DNA from: Crocinitomicaceae bacterium
Lineage (GTDB): Bacteria > Bacteroidota > Bacteroidia > Flavobacteriales_D > Crocinitomicaceae
DNA length: 64,000 bases
Assembly (NCBI GenBank): GCA_024643725.1
Contig: JAHEMJ010000012.1
Span: 186,001 to 250,000 of the forward strand
Direction: 5' to 3'
Shown: positions 34,277 through 43,654 of the stretch, piece by piece
How positions within the stretch are numbered: the first letter of the stretch is position 1
How the letters are laid out: every line of letters begins with the position of its first letter
Notes under the pieces: generated by a model
Told to the model about the DNA's origin: nothing
What the model saw: the letters and a program-made list of their open reading frames with translations, nothing else
Database searches by the model: none
Program-made: the position numbers and the translations under genes

Positions 34277-35638
34277 TTAAAATTTAAAGTCCGCGCTTTT
34301 TTCCAAGAGAATATCCATCACGATTTTTGAATCCCATTCCTCCTCAATATTCGGCAAGGCCATGATTTCATCCATGATTTCACTTTGAATGTTTCCTTGA
34401 CGGTAAGCATCACTATAGCGAATGTTACTAAAGGTTACTTGAGAATACAATGGCAACCAACGGTCTGGGTGTAATTCACTGAATTTTGCTTCAATTTTTT
34501 TACGTAAAATAAATGCTGGGTCAGCAACGTAATCGCGCATGACGTAATAATTGTCAACGGATAAATCTTGTAAAGCATCGCCATCAGGTTTTCGTTCTGT
34601 GCTATATTCCGCGAAAATTGCATCCCAGTCATGGTTGTGTTTGTGCATGAGGCGATTCATGACCGTACAGTCTTCGAATCCAGCATTCATACCTTGTCCG
34701 TAGAATGGGACCGTAGCATGTGCCGCATCACCCATCAAGGCAACTTTTCCGTTTGTCCATGGATAGCAACGAATAATGGCCAAATTGGACAATGGATGAT
34801 CTTCCCACGCATCCGCGATGTTTGGCATCATTTCATAAAAATCAGGGAAGGTGGTTTGAAAGAAATTATTTACCGCTTCGCGAGAAGTCAATTTATCAAA
34901 AGAATTTTCGCCGCCTTCGTGTGGCATGAAAAGCGTACAGGTAAAAGAACCATCTTCGTTGGCCATTGCCATGAGCATAAAACGACCTCTTGGCCAAATA
35001 TGCAAAGCGTTTTTATCTAATTTATGCGATCCATCTGGATTTGCCGGCAATAAGATTTCACGGTATCCATCTGCAATGTAATTTTGGCTAAAGTTGAAAC
35101 GATCTACTTTTTGAAATGAATTGTATCGAACAGCTGAAAATGCACCATCAACGCCAAAAACCAAGTCCGCTTTCACGGTAACTTCCTCATTTGTAAGTGT
35201 ATTGGTCAGCGTGACAATTCCCGCTTTTAAATCTACTTTTTTGCAATCGTGGTTATAGTGAATGGTCGCATTTCCATGCTTTTCTGCCATGTCCATCATG
35301 ACAGCATTCGTTTTTCCTCTTGAAATGGAATAGATCGCTTGTCCTTCTTTTCCATAGGGTTGATAGGACAAATTACCTTGTAAGTCATGCATCATTCGAC
35401 CGTACATAGGAATACCAATTTTACGGATTTCATCTCCCACACCAACGGCGTCTAAAGCGGTCCATCCGCGAACGGATAAAGCGAGGTTAATGGACTTTCC
35501 AGCACTGATTTCTGCTTTGCGAATATCTGGACGTCGTTCGTAAATGGTTACGTTGTATCCAGCTTTGGACATATAAACGGCCCATAATGACCCGACTAAT
35601 CCTGCTCCGATGATGACGACTTCTTTTTTTTGTTCCAT
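34277..35638 (-). CDS. kmo: Kynurenine 3-monooxygenase
   Basis: The 453-residue flavoprotein has the FAD dinucleotide fold VVIIGAGLVGSLWAVYMSKAG, then ERRPDIRK, a SINLALSVRGWTAL block specific to KMO, the DG motif VFGVDGAFSAVRY, and ALMGDAAHATVPFYGQGMNAGFED. It hydroxylates L-kynurenine to 3-hydroxykynurenine with NADPH and O2; the family is usually anchored by a C-terminal segment in eukaryotes but the bacterial form is soluble. Together with 3-hydroxyanthranilate dioxygenase at 5.3 kb it indicates a working kynurenine route. It has a full promoter upstream. Confidence 0.95.
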   Translation of the reverse strand: MEQKKEVVIIGAGLVGSLWAVYMSKAGYNVTIYERRPDIRKAEISAGKSINLALSVRGWTALDAVGVGDEIRKIGIPMYGRMMHDLQGNLSYQPYGKEGQAIYSISRGKTNAVMMDMAEKHGNATIHYNHDCKKVDLKAGIVTLTNTLTNEEVTVKADLVFGVDGAFSAVRYNSFQKVDRFNFSQNYIADGYREILLPANPDGSHKLDKNALHIWPRGRFMLMAMANEDGSFTCTLFMPHEGGENSFDKLTSREAVNNFFQTTFPDFYEMMPNIADAWEDHPLSNLAIIRCYPWTNGKVALMGDAAHATVPFYGQGMNAGFEDCTVMNRLMHKHNHDWDAIFAEYSTERKPDGDALQDLSVDNYYVMRDYVADPAFILRKKIEAKFSELHPDRWLPLYSQVTFSNIRYSDAYRQGNIQSEIMDEIMALPNIEEEWDSKIVMDILLEKSADFKF

Positions 35639-35683
35639 TTCTTGCTAATTAAAGTGATGTGAATCGTCTAGTTTGACTCTTGA

Positions 35684-35718
35684 CAAAGTTAAAAACTATG
35701 TCGAATGAATGGGGCAAA
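35684..35718 (-). promoter_or_regulatory. Promoter of kmo
   Basis: On the reverse strand TTTG (35715-35718), 23 nt, TAACTTTG (35684-35691); the -7 box ends 45 nt before the kmo ATG at 35638. Confidence 0.55.
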
Positions 35719-35752
35719 AGACGGAGATTTTTCAACAGCGAAAAACGGAAAA

Positions 35753-36682
35753 CTATTTTCTTTTCAAAAAGGTCATATTGCGTTTTAATCCTTGGTATTT
35801 CGTGCGTTTCACAGCGCTTCGTTGAAAGAGCACTTGAAATCCGTCTTCTTGTAAATCGTACCAATCATCCTTGCTCAAGTTCAGCAAAGCTCCGCTTGGT
35901 TGAAAGCGCTCTTCGTTGTGCAATTGAGAAAAGCGGTTCCATGGACAAACATCTTGACAAATGTCGCAGCCGAACATCCAATTGTCCATTTTTCCTGCGA
36001 ATTCTTTTGGAAGCAATTCGTCTTTTAATTCAATGGTTAAATAGGAAATGCACTTGGATCCATCTACCACATACGGTTGTACAATGGCGTCGGTCGGACA
36101 AGCGTCGATGCAACGGGTGCATGTTCCGCAAAAATCGGTAATGGGTCCATCAGCTTCCAATTCCAAGTCCACAATTAAATCGGCAATGAAGAAAAAGCTA
36201 CCTTGATTTCGCGTTATCAAATTGGCATTTTTTCCGATCCAACCGAGTCCAGCTTTTTTTGCCCATGCTTTGTCCATGACTGGCGCTGAATCAACGAATC
36301 CTCGTCCGTTTACTTCGCCAATTTCTTCTTGAATGTAGGCAATGAGTTCTTTCAACTTATCTTTTATGACGTAGTGATAATCTTCGCCATAGGCATATTT
36401 TGAAATTTTTGGGGCTTCCGAATCTTCTTGTTTTTGATCGGTGTAATAATTAAAGAGCAGGGAAATAACGGTTTTTGCGTCGTCCACAAGCAGTCGTGGA
36501 TCTAAACGTTTGTCGAAATGATTAGCCATGTACGACATTTCTCCGTGATAATTTTTTGACAACCATTGTTCTAAGCGAGGCGCTTCCTCCTCTAAGAAAG
36601 TTGCTTTTGAAAAGCCAATATGAAAAAAGCCCAGTTCCCTAGCTTTTTGTGAAATCATTTGTTTGACGGGAAGCGTAGACAT
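35753..36682 (-). CDS. queG: Epoxyqueuosine reductase QueG
   Basis: The 309-residue protein carries an N-terminal cobalamin-binding domain with [14 protein letters not shown] and two [4Fe-4S] sites, [16 protein letters not shown] and [13 protein letters not shown], the signature of QueG (YjeS). It reduces epoxyqueuosine to queuosine in tRNA positions 34 of Asn, Asp, His and Tyr tRNAs, cytoplasmic. Length matches the shorter QueG type. It starts 5 bp after the ruvB stop in a shared operon. The remaining queuosine genes are not in the window. Confidence 0.94.
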   Translation of the reverse strand: MSTLPVKQMISQKARELGFFHIGFSKATFLEEEAPRLEQWLSKNYHGEMSYMANHFDKRLDPRLLVDDAKTVISLLFNYYTDQKQEDSEAPKISKYAYGEDYHYVIKDKLKELIAYIQEEIGEVNGRGFVDSAPVMDKAWAKKAGLGWIGKNANLITRNQGSFFFIADLIVDLELEADGPITDFCGTCTRCIDACPTDAIVQPYVVDGSKCISYLTIELKDELLPKEFAGKMDNWMFGCDICQDVCPWNRFSQLHNEERFQPSGALLNLSKDDWYDLQEDGFQVLFQRSAVKRTKYQGLKRNMTFLKRK

Positions 36683-36687
36683 GGTAT

Positions 36688-37710
36688 TTAGAAAAGTCCT
36701 CCTTGTGTCCAGCCGATGTCTTTCCCAAGGTGACGGTACGTTTTTTCGGTGGCTTTACGTCCACGTGGTGTGCGCATCAAGAATCCTTCTTGAATTAAAA
36801 AAGGTTCGTAGACTTCTTCCAAGGTTCCTGCATTTTCACCAATCGCTGTGGCAATCGTGGTGAGTCCAACTGGTCCACCGCTGAATTTATCGATGATGAC
36901 TTTCAAAATGCGAATGTCCATTTCATCCAATCCATTTGCATCCACATTTAATGCTTTCAAGGCAAATTCGGTGATTTCTTCATCGATTTTTCCAGAGCCT
37001 TTAATTTGCGCAAAGTCACGCACACGACGCAACAAGGCATTTGCAATACGTGGTGTTCCTCGGCTTCGACTCGCAATTTTAAACGCAGCGGATTCATCGA
37101 TCGGAATGTTCAATAAATGCGCGGAGCGTTCCACAATAGAGGTCAAGGTTTTGGCGTCGTAATATTCCAAACGGGAATTAATCCCAAAACGTGCACGTAG
37201 GGGCGAGGTGAGTAAGCCAGAGCGGGTTGTTGCACCAATTAAGGTAAACGGATTTAAATTGATTTGAATGCTGCGCGCATTGGCACCTGAATCGAGCATG
37301 ATGTCAATCACATAATCTTCCATGGCAGAATACAAGTATTCTTCAATCACGGGACTTAAACGGTGAATTTCATCGATGAACAAGACATCTCCAACGCCTA
37401 AGTTTGTCAATAAGCCAGCAAGATCTCCTGCTTTGTCTAATACAGGACCAGAAGTAACTTTGAATCCAACCCCGAGTTCATTTGCGATGATGTTTGCTAA
37501 GGTCGTTTTACCGAGTCCTGGAGGACCATGAAGTAAAACGTGATCGAGTGGTTCGTTTCTTAATTGAGCGGCACGGACAAACACTTCCAGGTTTTCGACA
37601 ACGGATGGTTGTCCGGCAAAATCACTGAGCGTTTTCGGACGCAGGACTTTATCAATTTCCTGTTCGCCGTTTTTCTCTGCCTCGTCTCTATAATCAAAAG
37701 AATCTTCCAT
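36688..37710 (-). CDS. ruvB: Holliday junction branch migration ATPase RuvB
   Basis: The 340-residue AAA+ protein has [12 protein letters not shown], Walker [10 protein letters not shown], Walker [28 protein letters not shown] (sensor and arginine-finger region) and the C-terminal winged helix with [14 protein letters not shown]. It drives branch migration with RuvA and RuvC. Size is typical. A -7 element lies 6 nt upstream of its ATG, so leader length is minimal. queG follows downstream in the same unit. Confidence 0.97.
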   Translation of the reverse strand: MEDSFDYRDEAEKNGEQEIDKVLRPKTLSDFAGQPSVVENLEVFVRAAQLRNEPLDHVLLHGPPGLGKTTLANIIANELGVGFKVTSGPVLDKAGDLAGLLTNLGVGDVLFIDEIHRLSPVIEEYLYSAMEDYVIDIMLDSGANARSIQINLNPFTLIGATTRSGLLTSPLRARFGINSRLEYYDAKTLTSIVERSAHLLNIPIDESAAFKIASRSRGTPRIANALLRRVRDFAQIKGSGKIDEEITEFALKALNVDANGLDEMDIRILKVIIDKFSGGPVGLTTIATAIGENAGTLEEVYEPFLIQEGFLMRTPRGRKATEKTYRHLGKDIGWTQGGLF

Positions 37711-37716
37711 TCCTTA

Positions 37717-37724
37717 CAAAAATA
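37717..37724 (-). promoter_or_regulatory. -7 element of ruvB-queG, 6 nt before ATG
   Basis: TATTTTTG on the reverse strand matches TAnnTTTG; only six bases separate it from the ruvB ATG at 37710. No good -33 box at 17-23 nt. Confidence 0.5.
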
Positions 37725-37751
37725 CAAAAGCATTCCAAATAGGCGTCGCTT

Positions 37752-38414
37752 CTACTGGGCTATTTCATGTAGGAAATCTGACATGGAGTCAAAATGAAAA
37801 TCGGCAACGGAAAGTTTTGGATTTGGGTGATGTGTTTTTTCCGGGATGCAGACCACTTTCATTTTAGCAGCGAGTCCAGCAATCACGCCATTCAATGAAT
37901 CTTCAATGACCAAGCATTTATTTGGTGATACACCAAGTTCTTGTGCAACATGTAGGTAAACAGCTGGATGAGGTTTTCCAAATGCTTCATTTTCCGCAGA
38001 ATGTGTCACGTCAAAGTAGGAATGAATGCGCAATTCGTTCAGCACGACTTGAATGAGTCGATTGGAGGATGATGTTCCTAGTCCAATTTTAATGTTTTGA
38101 GACTTTAAATAATCCAATGTTTCGATGACACCAGCAAGCGGTGCAGCATGTTGGGAAATGAGTTCAATCATCTTCACAATGATGGCCTCTTCAACTTCCT
38201 GTTCATCTTTGACACCCCAATTTTCATGGATATTCCAAAAATGAATGACTTCATCAATGCGCAATCCAACGGTTTTTTGAAAATCGGATTTTGTCAGGGT
38301 TGAACCAAGGGAATGAAAGACTTCTTCCATGGCGATTTTCCAAAGTGGTTCAGAGTCAATCAGGACACCGTCCATATCAAAAATGACCGCTTCGAATTGG
38401 GATAAATGAATCAT
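37752..38414 (-). CDS. HAD superfamily hydrolase, beta-phosphoglucomutase/hexitol-phosphatase type
   Basis: The 220-residue protein has the HAD motifs: VIFDMDGVLIDSEPLW (nucleophile Asp and the acid/base Asp), the LGTSSSNRLI motif II Ser, and CLVIEDSLNGVIAGLAAKM (motifs III/IV), with a helical cap between. This is subfamily IA, like HxpB or beta-phosphoglucomutase; as it lacks an obvious phosphoglucomutase neighbour a sugar-phosphate phosphatase is more likely. The 4-bp overlap with the upstream propeller-like gene indicates translational coupling. Confidence 0.88.
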   Translation of the reverse strand: MIHLSQFEAVIFDMDGVLIDSEPLWKIAMEEVFHSLGSTLTKSDFQKTVGLRIDEVIHFWNIHENWGVKDEQEVEEAIIVKMIELISQHAAPLAGVIETLDYLKSQNIKIGLGTSSSNRLIQVVLNELRIHSYFDVTHSAENEAFGKPHPAVYLHVAQELGVSPNKCLVIEDSLNGVIAGLAAKMKVVCIPEKTHHPNPKLSVADFHFDSMSDFLHEIAQ

Positions 38415-39238
38415 GGCAGAGTGAGCTTAATGAATTTGGCTGGGCCTAAATATTTATTTTTTTCATTGGATAAAAAGTACTGATTTTGTCCAAGGTAAAC
38501 GCAGGCTTCAACTTGTTGAATGTGGGGGTAATAATAGAGGTTTTCCATGTGAATTCCTTCTTTCGGAAAAGTCATTAAGATTAAGCGATTGTAGGTGCTT
38601 AGCACAATGTGGTTTCCAACGGTGCATGCACTTGTTATGGCATCTTTCAAGTAGGATGTTTTGTTCAATTTAATTTCCGCCGTTTTTTTAATGGTTTTAT
38701 TGGCATTCGCTTCAAATTGAACGGTGTAGAGATAGGAAATTCCGTCAAACGGTTTCGTGCTATTTTTCGTAAAAATCCATAATTGTCCTTCGAAAAATGT
38801 CATCGCTTCTGCATCGAAATACCGTTGCTTTTCAGAGGGCGGAAAGTTTGTTTGTTCTTGGTATCGAAAGGACATTTTTTCTGCATTGACTAGCGAGTCT
38901 TTTACGAGGTCTTGTTTTGCGATTCGGTATAAACACAGGTCTTTTCGTTCATTCATATTATTTCCAAAATCGCCAATGTACAGGTAGTTTTCGTCGCTAG
39001 CTATTGCTTCCCAATCAACATTTGTTGCGTTTACGGTTATTTCGCGGATGATTTGTCCGGAAAGGTTCAGAACGTATAAAATCGGTTTATTTCCGCCGTC
39101 ATTTATGGCGATCAATGTTGAATCAGTCCATTTTTCCAATCCGGAAATTTCAGAAAGTTCAATCGGGAGTTTATAAGAAGTTTGTGCATAAACAAATGCT
39201 GGAAGTAGAAGTGTTAGAAGTCCAACCAAGCGATGCAT
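38411..39238 (-). CDS. Exported beta-propeller-like protein, unknown function
   Basis: The 275-residue protein has a signal peptide (VGLLTLLLPAFVYAQ) followed by repeated beta-strand units with conserved turns (ISGLEKWTDSTLIAINDGG, TNVDWEAIASDENYLYIGDFG, AEAMTFFEGQLWIFTKN, QVEACVYLGQNQYFLSNEKN), similar in arrangement to esterase-like or SdiA-regulated propellers. A specific substrate cannot be named. It overlaps the neighbouring HAD and CNNM/CorC genes by a few bases on both sides, so the three are co-transcribed. Confidence 0.72.
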   Translation of the reverse strand: MHRLVGLLTLLLPAFVYAQTSYKLPIELSEISGLEKWTDSTLIAINDGGNKPILYVLNLSGQIIREITVNATNVDWEAIASDENYLYIGDFGNNMNERKDLCLYRIAKQDLVKDSLVNAEKMSFRYQEQTNFPPSEKQRYFDAEAMTFFEGQLWIFTKNSTKPFDGISYLYTVQFEANANKTIKKTAEIKLNKTSYLKDAITSACTVGNHIVLSTYNRLILMTFPKEGIHMENLYYYPHIQQVEACVYLGQNQYFLSNEKNKYLGPAKFIKLTLP

Positions 39239-40494
39239 TACGACTCAATAAAAAGACGAACAGTTTCAATTTTTCGATCGCTCACTTCTTCCACAACCAA
39301 GCGGTATTTTTCCAATTGCACGGAGTCACCTTGTGTAGGGATGGATTCGATGTGGTGAATGATGAGTCCTGCGAGGGTATCGTATTCTTCGGATTCTTCT
39401 AAATCAAGTTTGAATTCTTCATTGAGATAATCGATGTCAATGCGCGCTGAAAACAAGAATTCTGAATCGCTAATTCGTTCTTCCAACCAATTTTCTTTGT
39501 CGTGTTCATCTTCAATTTCCCCGAAAATCTCTTCAATGACGTCTTCTAACGTGATGATTCCGGCTGTTCCGCCATATTCATCGGTAACTACGGCAAAGTT
39601 TCCTGCTTGTTTGGTGAATTTCTCCAAAAGTTCTTTTCCAGAAATAACCGTTGGAACGAAGCTGATGGGCTTTAAGATTTGTTTAATGGATTTCGGTTGT
39701 GAGAACAAATCGAAGGAATGGACATATCCAATGATGTTATCGATGTCGTCGCGGAAAACGATTAATTTGGACAAGCCTTTATCAATCAGTAATTGTTTTG
39801 CTTCTTCGATGCTTTCTTCGATTTCGACGCCAATGATTTCGGTTCTCGGAATCATGCAATCGCGCGCTTTCACATGACTGAAATCTAAGGCATTGCGCAG
39901 GATGAGCATTTCGTTGCTGAATTCCTCTTCCGCCTTGATACGTGAACTGAGTTCATCCACATAATGTTCCAAGTCGACTTTGGAAAAAACGCGAGCCGAT
40001 TGATCTTGTGTTGATCCAAATAACTTCAGGATGATGTAACTGAAGAACAGCACAAGTTGTGTTGGCAAATACAAGACAATGTAAAGAACCAACATTGGGG
40101 CGAGCGTAATGTCCAAAAAGCGATTGGGATTGATCTGCACTAATGCCTTCGGAAGGAATTCCGCTGTGACCAAAACAATCAATGTGGAGGTGATCGTTTG
40201 CAAGACCAACAAAAGCACTTCATCAGAAATCCCGAGTCCCATGAAGAAGGTATTCAAAACGCGAGCGGCTGCGATTCCATACATCACCAGCGCAATGTTA
40301 TTTCCCATTAACAAGGAAGCAATCATGGTTGATTCTTTGTGGAAGAAAAGCCCAATGATGCGACTTTTAATCGATCGGTTTTTCTTCATCACCTCAATGC
40401 GCAAGCGATTGGATGACAAGAACGCTAACTCCATGGCTGAAAAGAAAGCTGAAGCGAGAATGGAAATGAGAATGATGATAAAATCTACACTCAT
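39238..40494 (-). CDS. CNNM/DUF21-CBS-CorC_HlyC family membrane protein (hemolysin-like)
   Basis: The 418-residue protein has an N-terminal DUF21 domain with about four membrane segments (IIILISILASAFFSAMELAFLSS, MIASLLMGNNIALVMYG), a pair of CBS domains in the middle with MIPRTEIIG and the DEYGGTAGIITLEDVIEEIFG motif, and a CorC_HlyC-type C-terminal domain (ARIDIDYLNEEFKL). It belongs to the magnesium/cobalt homeostasis group; GldE is a relative but nothing here singles out GldE. It follows purD by 24 bp. Confidence 0.9.
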   Translation of the reverse strand: MSVDFIIILISILASAFFSAMELAFLSSNRLRIEVMKKNRSIKSRIIGLFFHKESTMIASLLMGNNIALVMYGIAAARVLNTFFMGLGISDEVLLLVLQTITSTLIVLVTAEFLPKALVQINPNRFLDITLAPMLVLYIVLYLPTQLVLFFSYIILKLFGSTQDQSARVFSKVDLEHYVDELSSRIKAEEEFSNEMLILRNALDFSHVKARDCMIPRTEIIGVEIEESIEEAKQLLIDKGLSKLIVFRDDIDNIIGYVHSFDLFSQPKSIKQILKPISFVPTVISGKELLEKFTKQAGNFAVVTDEYGGTAGIITLEDVIEEIFGEIEDEHDKENWLEERISDSEFLFSARIDIDYLNEEFKLDLEESEEYDTLAGLIIHHIESIPTQGDSVQLEKYRLVVEEVSDRKIETVRLFIES

Positions 40495-40518
40495 AGTTGT
40501 GGGATTGACATCCAGTTT

Positions 40519-41793
40519 TTATAGGACATCTTGACCGATATCCTTGCGGTAATATGCACCGTCGTAGTTGATTTTTGAAATGGAATCGTAGGATTTTTCC
40601 AAAGCGGCATCCAAGTTTTTGCCATAGGATGTCACCGCAAGTACGCGTCCACCTGCTGTTAACACAGACGGTCCATCAGCGCTTGTTCCCGCATGGAAAA
40701 CGATGCTATCTACAATGCTATTTAAACCAAAAATGGATTTTCCTTTTTCGTAGTCACCAGGATAACCACCAGAGACCATCATCACAGTTGCAGCACTTTT
40801 ATCGATGAATTGAATGTCGCGTTCTGAAAGTGTATTACTTGCTACGCCTTCGAATAGATCGAGGATATCTGATTTCAATCTTGGAATAACCACCTCGGTT
40901 TCCGGGTCACCCATGCGGCAATTGTATTCAATGACAAATGGATCTCCTTTTACGTTGATGAGTCCGAAGAATACGAATCCTTTGTACGTAATGTTCTCTG
41001 ATTTTAGTCCTTTAATTGTTGGTACAATAATGCGGTTATGCACCTTATCCATGAAACTTGCGTCAGCAAATGGAACAGGAGAAATAGCACCCATTCCACC
41101 GGTGTTCAATCCGGTATCGCCTTCGCCAATTCGTTTGTAGTCTTTTGCCTCAGGTAAAAGTTTGAAAGATTCGCCATCTGTCAGGACGAAAACGGAAAGT
41201 TCAATTCCGTCTAAGAACTGCTCAATGACCACTTTGCTACTTGCTGCTCCGAATTTCTCATCGAGCAACATGCTTTTCAACTCTGCTTTCGCTTCCTGTA
41301 AATCCGTTAAAATCAACACGCCTTTCCCAGCAGCAAGTCCGTCTGCTTTCAACACGTATGGACCTTTCATTCCTTCTAAGAACGCTAATCCTTGAGAAAT
41401 GGTATCTGCCGTAAAGGTTCCGTATTTCGCGGTAGGGATCGCATGGCGGGACATAAATGCTTTTGCAAAGTCCTTGCTTCCTTCTAATTGTGCGCCAAAT
41501 TGACTTGGACCGATGACACCAACTTTTTTCAATTGTTCATCGGCTTGGAAGAAATCGTAGATTCCTTTCACCAATGGTTCTTCCGGACCAACGATGACCA
41601 TGTCGATTTGTTGTTCAAGTACAAATGTTCGGATTCCATCGAAATCGGTTGGAGATAAATCGATGTTTTTCCCATGTTTTTTTGTTCCTGCATTTCCAGG
41701 AGCAATGAATAAATCATCTAAAATGGAACTTTGAGCAATTTTCCATGCTAATGCATGTTCACGTCCACCAGAACCTAATAAAAGTACTTTCAT
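40519..41793 (-). CDS. purD: Phosphoribosylamine-glycine ligase
   Basis: The 424-residue ATP-grasp enzyme has KVLLLGSGGREHALAWK at the N-terminus, VGPEEPLVKG, VLKADGLAAGKGVLI, EFLDGIELSVFVLTDG, NTGGMGAISPVP and EYNCRMGDPETEVV. It makes GAR from phosphoribosylamine and glycine in purine synthesis. Its start overlaps the purQ stop by 4 bp, linking the two steps. Length matches PurD well. Confidence 0.97.
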   Translation of the reverse strand: MKVLLLGSGGREHALAWKIAQSSILDDLFIAPGNAGTKKHGKNIDLSPTDFDGIRTFVLEQQIDMVIVGPEEPLVKGIYDFFQADEQLKKVGVIGPSQFGAQLEGSKDFAKAFMSRHAIPTAKYGTFTADTISQGLAFLEGMKGPYVLKADGLAAGKGVLILTDLQEAKAELKSMLLDEKFGAASSKVVIEQFLDGIELSVFVLTDGESFKLLPEAKDYKRIGEGDTGLNTGGMGAISPVPFADASFMDKVHNRIIVPTIKGLKSENITYKGFVFFGLINVKGDPFVIEYNCRMGDPETEVVIPRLKSDILDLFEGVASNTLSERDIQFIDKSAATVMMVSGGYPGDYEKGKSIFGLNSIVDSIVFHAGTSADGPSVLTAGGRVLAVTSYGKNLDAALEKSYDSISKINYDGAYYRKDIGQDVL

Positions 41794-42479
41794 GAACAGT
41801 GATTTAATATCGATTCAAAAATGCGTACACCATCGGTGTTTCCTAAATGAAGATCAGCGGCACGTTCAGGGTGCGGCATCATTCCGAACACATTTTTTTG
41901 TTTGTTGCTAATTCCAGCGATGGAATGCAAAGATCCATTTGGATTTGCTTCATCTGATATCAATCCTGCTTCGTCACAGTAGTGAAACAATACTTGATCG
42001 TTGTCTTGAATGCTTTTAATGGTGTCATCGGAAGCAAAAAAACGTCCTTCACCATGCGCGATTGGAATTTTATATGCTTGACTCATGTTTAAGTCCATGC
42101 TTGGCGCTGCACTTAAACTAGCTGGTTTCAAATGCACATTTTTACAGATGAATTTCTGTGTGTTGTTGTGAAGCAAAGCTCCTTCTAACAAACCGGACTC
42201 TGTCAAAATTTGAAATCCGTTACAAATCCCCATTACGTAACCACCGCGATCAGCATGACGCATGACCTCTGTCATAATTGGAGAGAATTTCGCAATGGCT
42301 CCAGAACGAAGGTAATCCCCGTAGGAAAAACCTCCAGGAATGATGACCATATCCACATTTTTCAAATCTGTATCCTTATGCCACAAATGTTCCACTTGTT
42401 GTCCCATCATCTCTTGCAAAACATAAATCATGTCTTGATCGCAATTTGATCCGGGAAACGTTACAACTCCAAATTTCAT
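41790..42479 (-). CDS. purQ: Phosphoribosylformylglycinamidine synthase, glutaminase subunit PurQ
   Basis: The 229-residue class I glutamine amidotransferase starts FGVVTFPGSNCDQDM, has IIPGGFSYGDYLRSGAIAKF, the nucleophile loop MGICNGFQIL and a late MMPHPERA with the catalytic His-Glu. It supplies ammonia for FGAM formation together with PurL and, in many species, PurS; neither is in this window. A stand-alone PurQ implies a small-type PurL elsewhere. It overlaps purD by 4 bp and is preceded by a -7 box. Confidence 0.95.
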   Translation of the reverse strand: MKFGVVTFPGSNCDQDMIYVLQEMMGQQVEHLWHKDTDLKNVDMVIIPGGFSYGDYLRSGAIAKFSPIMTEVMRHADRGGYVMGICNGFQILTESGLLEGALLHNNTQKFICKNVHLKPASLSAAPSMDLNMSQAYKIPIAHGEGRFFASDDTIKSIQDNDQVLFHYCDEAGLISDEANPNGSLHSIAGISNKQKNVFGMMPHPERAADLHLGNTDGVRIFESILNHCS

Positions 42480-42499
42480 CTTACTAGGTTATTATCGTT

Positions 42500-42507
42500 C
42501 AAAATTA
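42500..42507 (-). promoter_or_regulatory. -7 element of purQ-purD
   Basis: TAATTTTG on the reverse strand matches TAnnTTTG and ends 20 nt before the purQ ATG at 42479, in the 41-bp gap after the DUF6427 gene. Confidence 0.5.
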
Positions 42508-42520
42508 ATCATTTAAACTG

Positions 42521-43486
42521 CTACTCTGTGAAGCTGATAAAAAATTTCACAAAGGAATACAGCAGTGTAATGTAGAAAAAGATGCTTGCAAGGATTCCTG
42601 ATCGCTTGCTCAGAAATGCATAGGTTAAAAAGTAGGTAAGTGGAATTATCGCTAAGGATAAATACACCAATGATCCACTAAAGAAAAAATCAACGCTCCC
42701 AAGTAAAATGAAAAAGGCGAATAAGAGTCCGAGCATTTGAATTTGTTTTTTCAAACGCAATGAGGATTTCAATAATCTTGCCCCAAGACTGAAAAGGCTG
42801 ATAAACAACAACGCAGCAAATAATCCAACAACTGGATAATTGTTAAGCGCTTGCTGATAATTATGCATGTTCCAATTCGGCAATAACCAGGAAAAACCAA
42901 GTTGATTGGTAAAGAACAAATAGCTGAAATAGTAAATTAATGGAACGCTTATTCCTGCTAGACATAGGAAAAGTTCACGCCAGATGAATGGACGAATGAC
43001 CACGATCATCATCAATATAAAAGGAATTACGGGAAGCAAGTAGGGTAGAAATATAATGCCTAGACTGGATAATAGACCGGCATTAAACACCACCATTTTT
43101 CCATCTGAATTCTGTTTTAATTGGAAGAGGACACTCATTGTCAAAATGATAACTAAATGCGCCAATAAGCTTCCGTCAAAGGAATTAAGTGGGATAAACA
43201 TTGGAGTCAATACCACGTAGATCAAACTGATGATATAGGTGTTTTTATCAAGGAATTCGTGACTATTGAACACGGCATTTAACAATACGGCATTCAAAAG
43301 AATGAGAAGTGACTGAATAATGTAAGATGCGACACTTCCAATATTGACACCGTGAAAAAAAAGTCCGTCAGCACGTAGGGTGGGACTCACCTGTAGTCCT
43401 AGAATGGACGCAAGGGCGTAAACACCAACAATGAATGGCAATAAAAATAACACCCCAGTTCGGTTGTCTAAAAACAGTCGAATCAT
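42521..43486 (-). CDS. Multi-pass membrane protein, DUF6427-like
   Basis: The 321-residue protein is hydrophobic with about nine to ten membrane segments (LLPFIVGVYALASILGL at the start, FLTYAFLSKR and ILASIFFYITLLYSF at the end) and short loops. It resembles the DUF6427 proteins found near purine genes in Flavobacteriia. Nothing about its substrate can be said. It has a complete promoter of the TTCG variety whose -7 box is 4 nt from the ATG. Its end is 41 bp upstream of purQ. Confidence 0.78.
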   Translation of the reverse strand: MIRLFLDNRTGVLFLLPFIVGVYALASILGLQVSPTLRADGLFFHGVNIGSVASYIIQSLLILLNAVLLNAVFNSHEFLDKNTYIISLIYVVLTPMFIPLNSFDGSLLAHLVIILTMSVLFQLKQNSDGKMVVFNAGLLSSLGIIFLPYLLPVIPFILMMIVVIRPFIWRELFLCLAGISVPLIYYFSYLFFTNQLGFSWLLPNWNMHNYQQALNNYPVVGLFAALLFISLFSLGARLLKSSLRLKKQIQMLGLLFAFFILLGSVDFFFSGSLVYLSLAIIPLTYFLTYAFLSKRSGILASIFFYITLLYSFVKFFISFTE

Positions 43487-43490
43487 AGAA

Positions 43491-43518
43491 CGAAGTTACT
43501 TTTTTCTGACGGGTACAA
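43491..43518 (-). promoter_or_regulatory. Promoter of the DUF6427 gene (TTCG variant), leaderless
   Basis: On the reverse strand TTG (43516-43518), 17 nt, TAACTTCG (43491-43498), then TTCT and ATG at 43486. One base differs from the -7 consensus. Confidence 0.5.
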
Positions 43519-43612
43519 TGTATGATTGTGAATAACTCGACGCATTTGTTCAAAATGACTTATTTAACGAGAAATTAATTTTGTTTTGATTCTCATTTTT
43601 CGCTAAAAATGA

Positions 43613-43620
43613 TATATTTG
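43613..43620 (+). promoter_or_regulatory. -7 element for the DksA-like gene and lspA
   Basis: TATATTTG matches TAnnTTTG and ends 34 nt before the ATG at 43655. A TTTTG lies 24 nt upstream, just outside the normal spacer range. Confidence 0.5.
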
Positions 43621-43654
43621 CTTTCCTCAACAAGCGAGGACGAATTGAAAGAAT

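Noticed and set aside
34631-35020. 129-aa + strand ORF
   Set aside because: Antisense to kmo, whose FAD and family motifs are intact.
35692-35752. Imperfect AT-rich inverted repeat between queG and kmo
   Set aside because: Pairing of CCG..CGG with T/A runs has several mismatches and no clean loop; not convincing as a terminator.
35680-36141. 153-aa + strand ORF over kmo promoter and queG
   Set aside because: It runs antisense to queG iron-sulfur motifs and has no homology-like signal. Shadow.
39434-39877. 147-aa ORF on + strand
   Set aside because: It is antisense to the CNNM/CorC gene, which is well supported by motifs. Its translation is Ser-rich without motifs, a typical shadow.
43621-43654. 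Small CCTC/GAGG hairpin in the DksA-like leader
   Set aside because: Only 4 bp of stem; too weak to call a regulatory structure.
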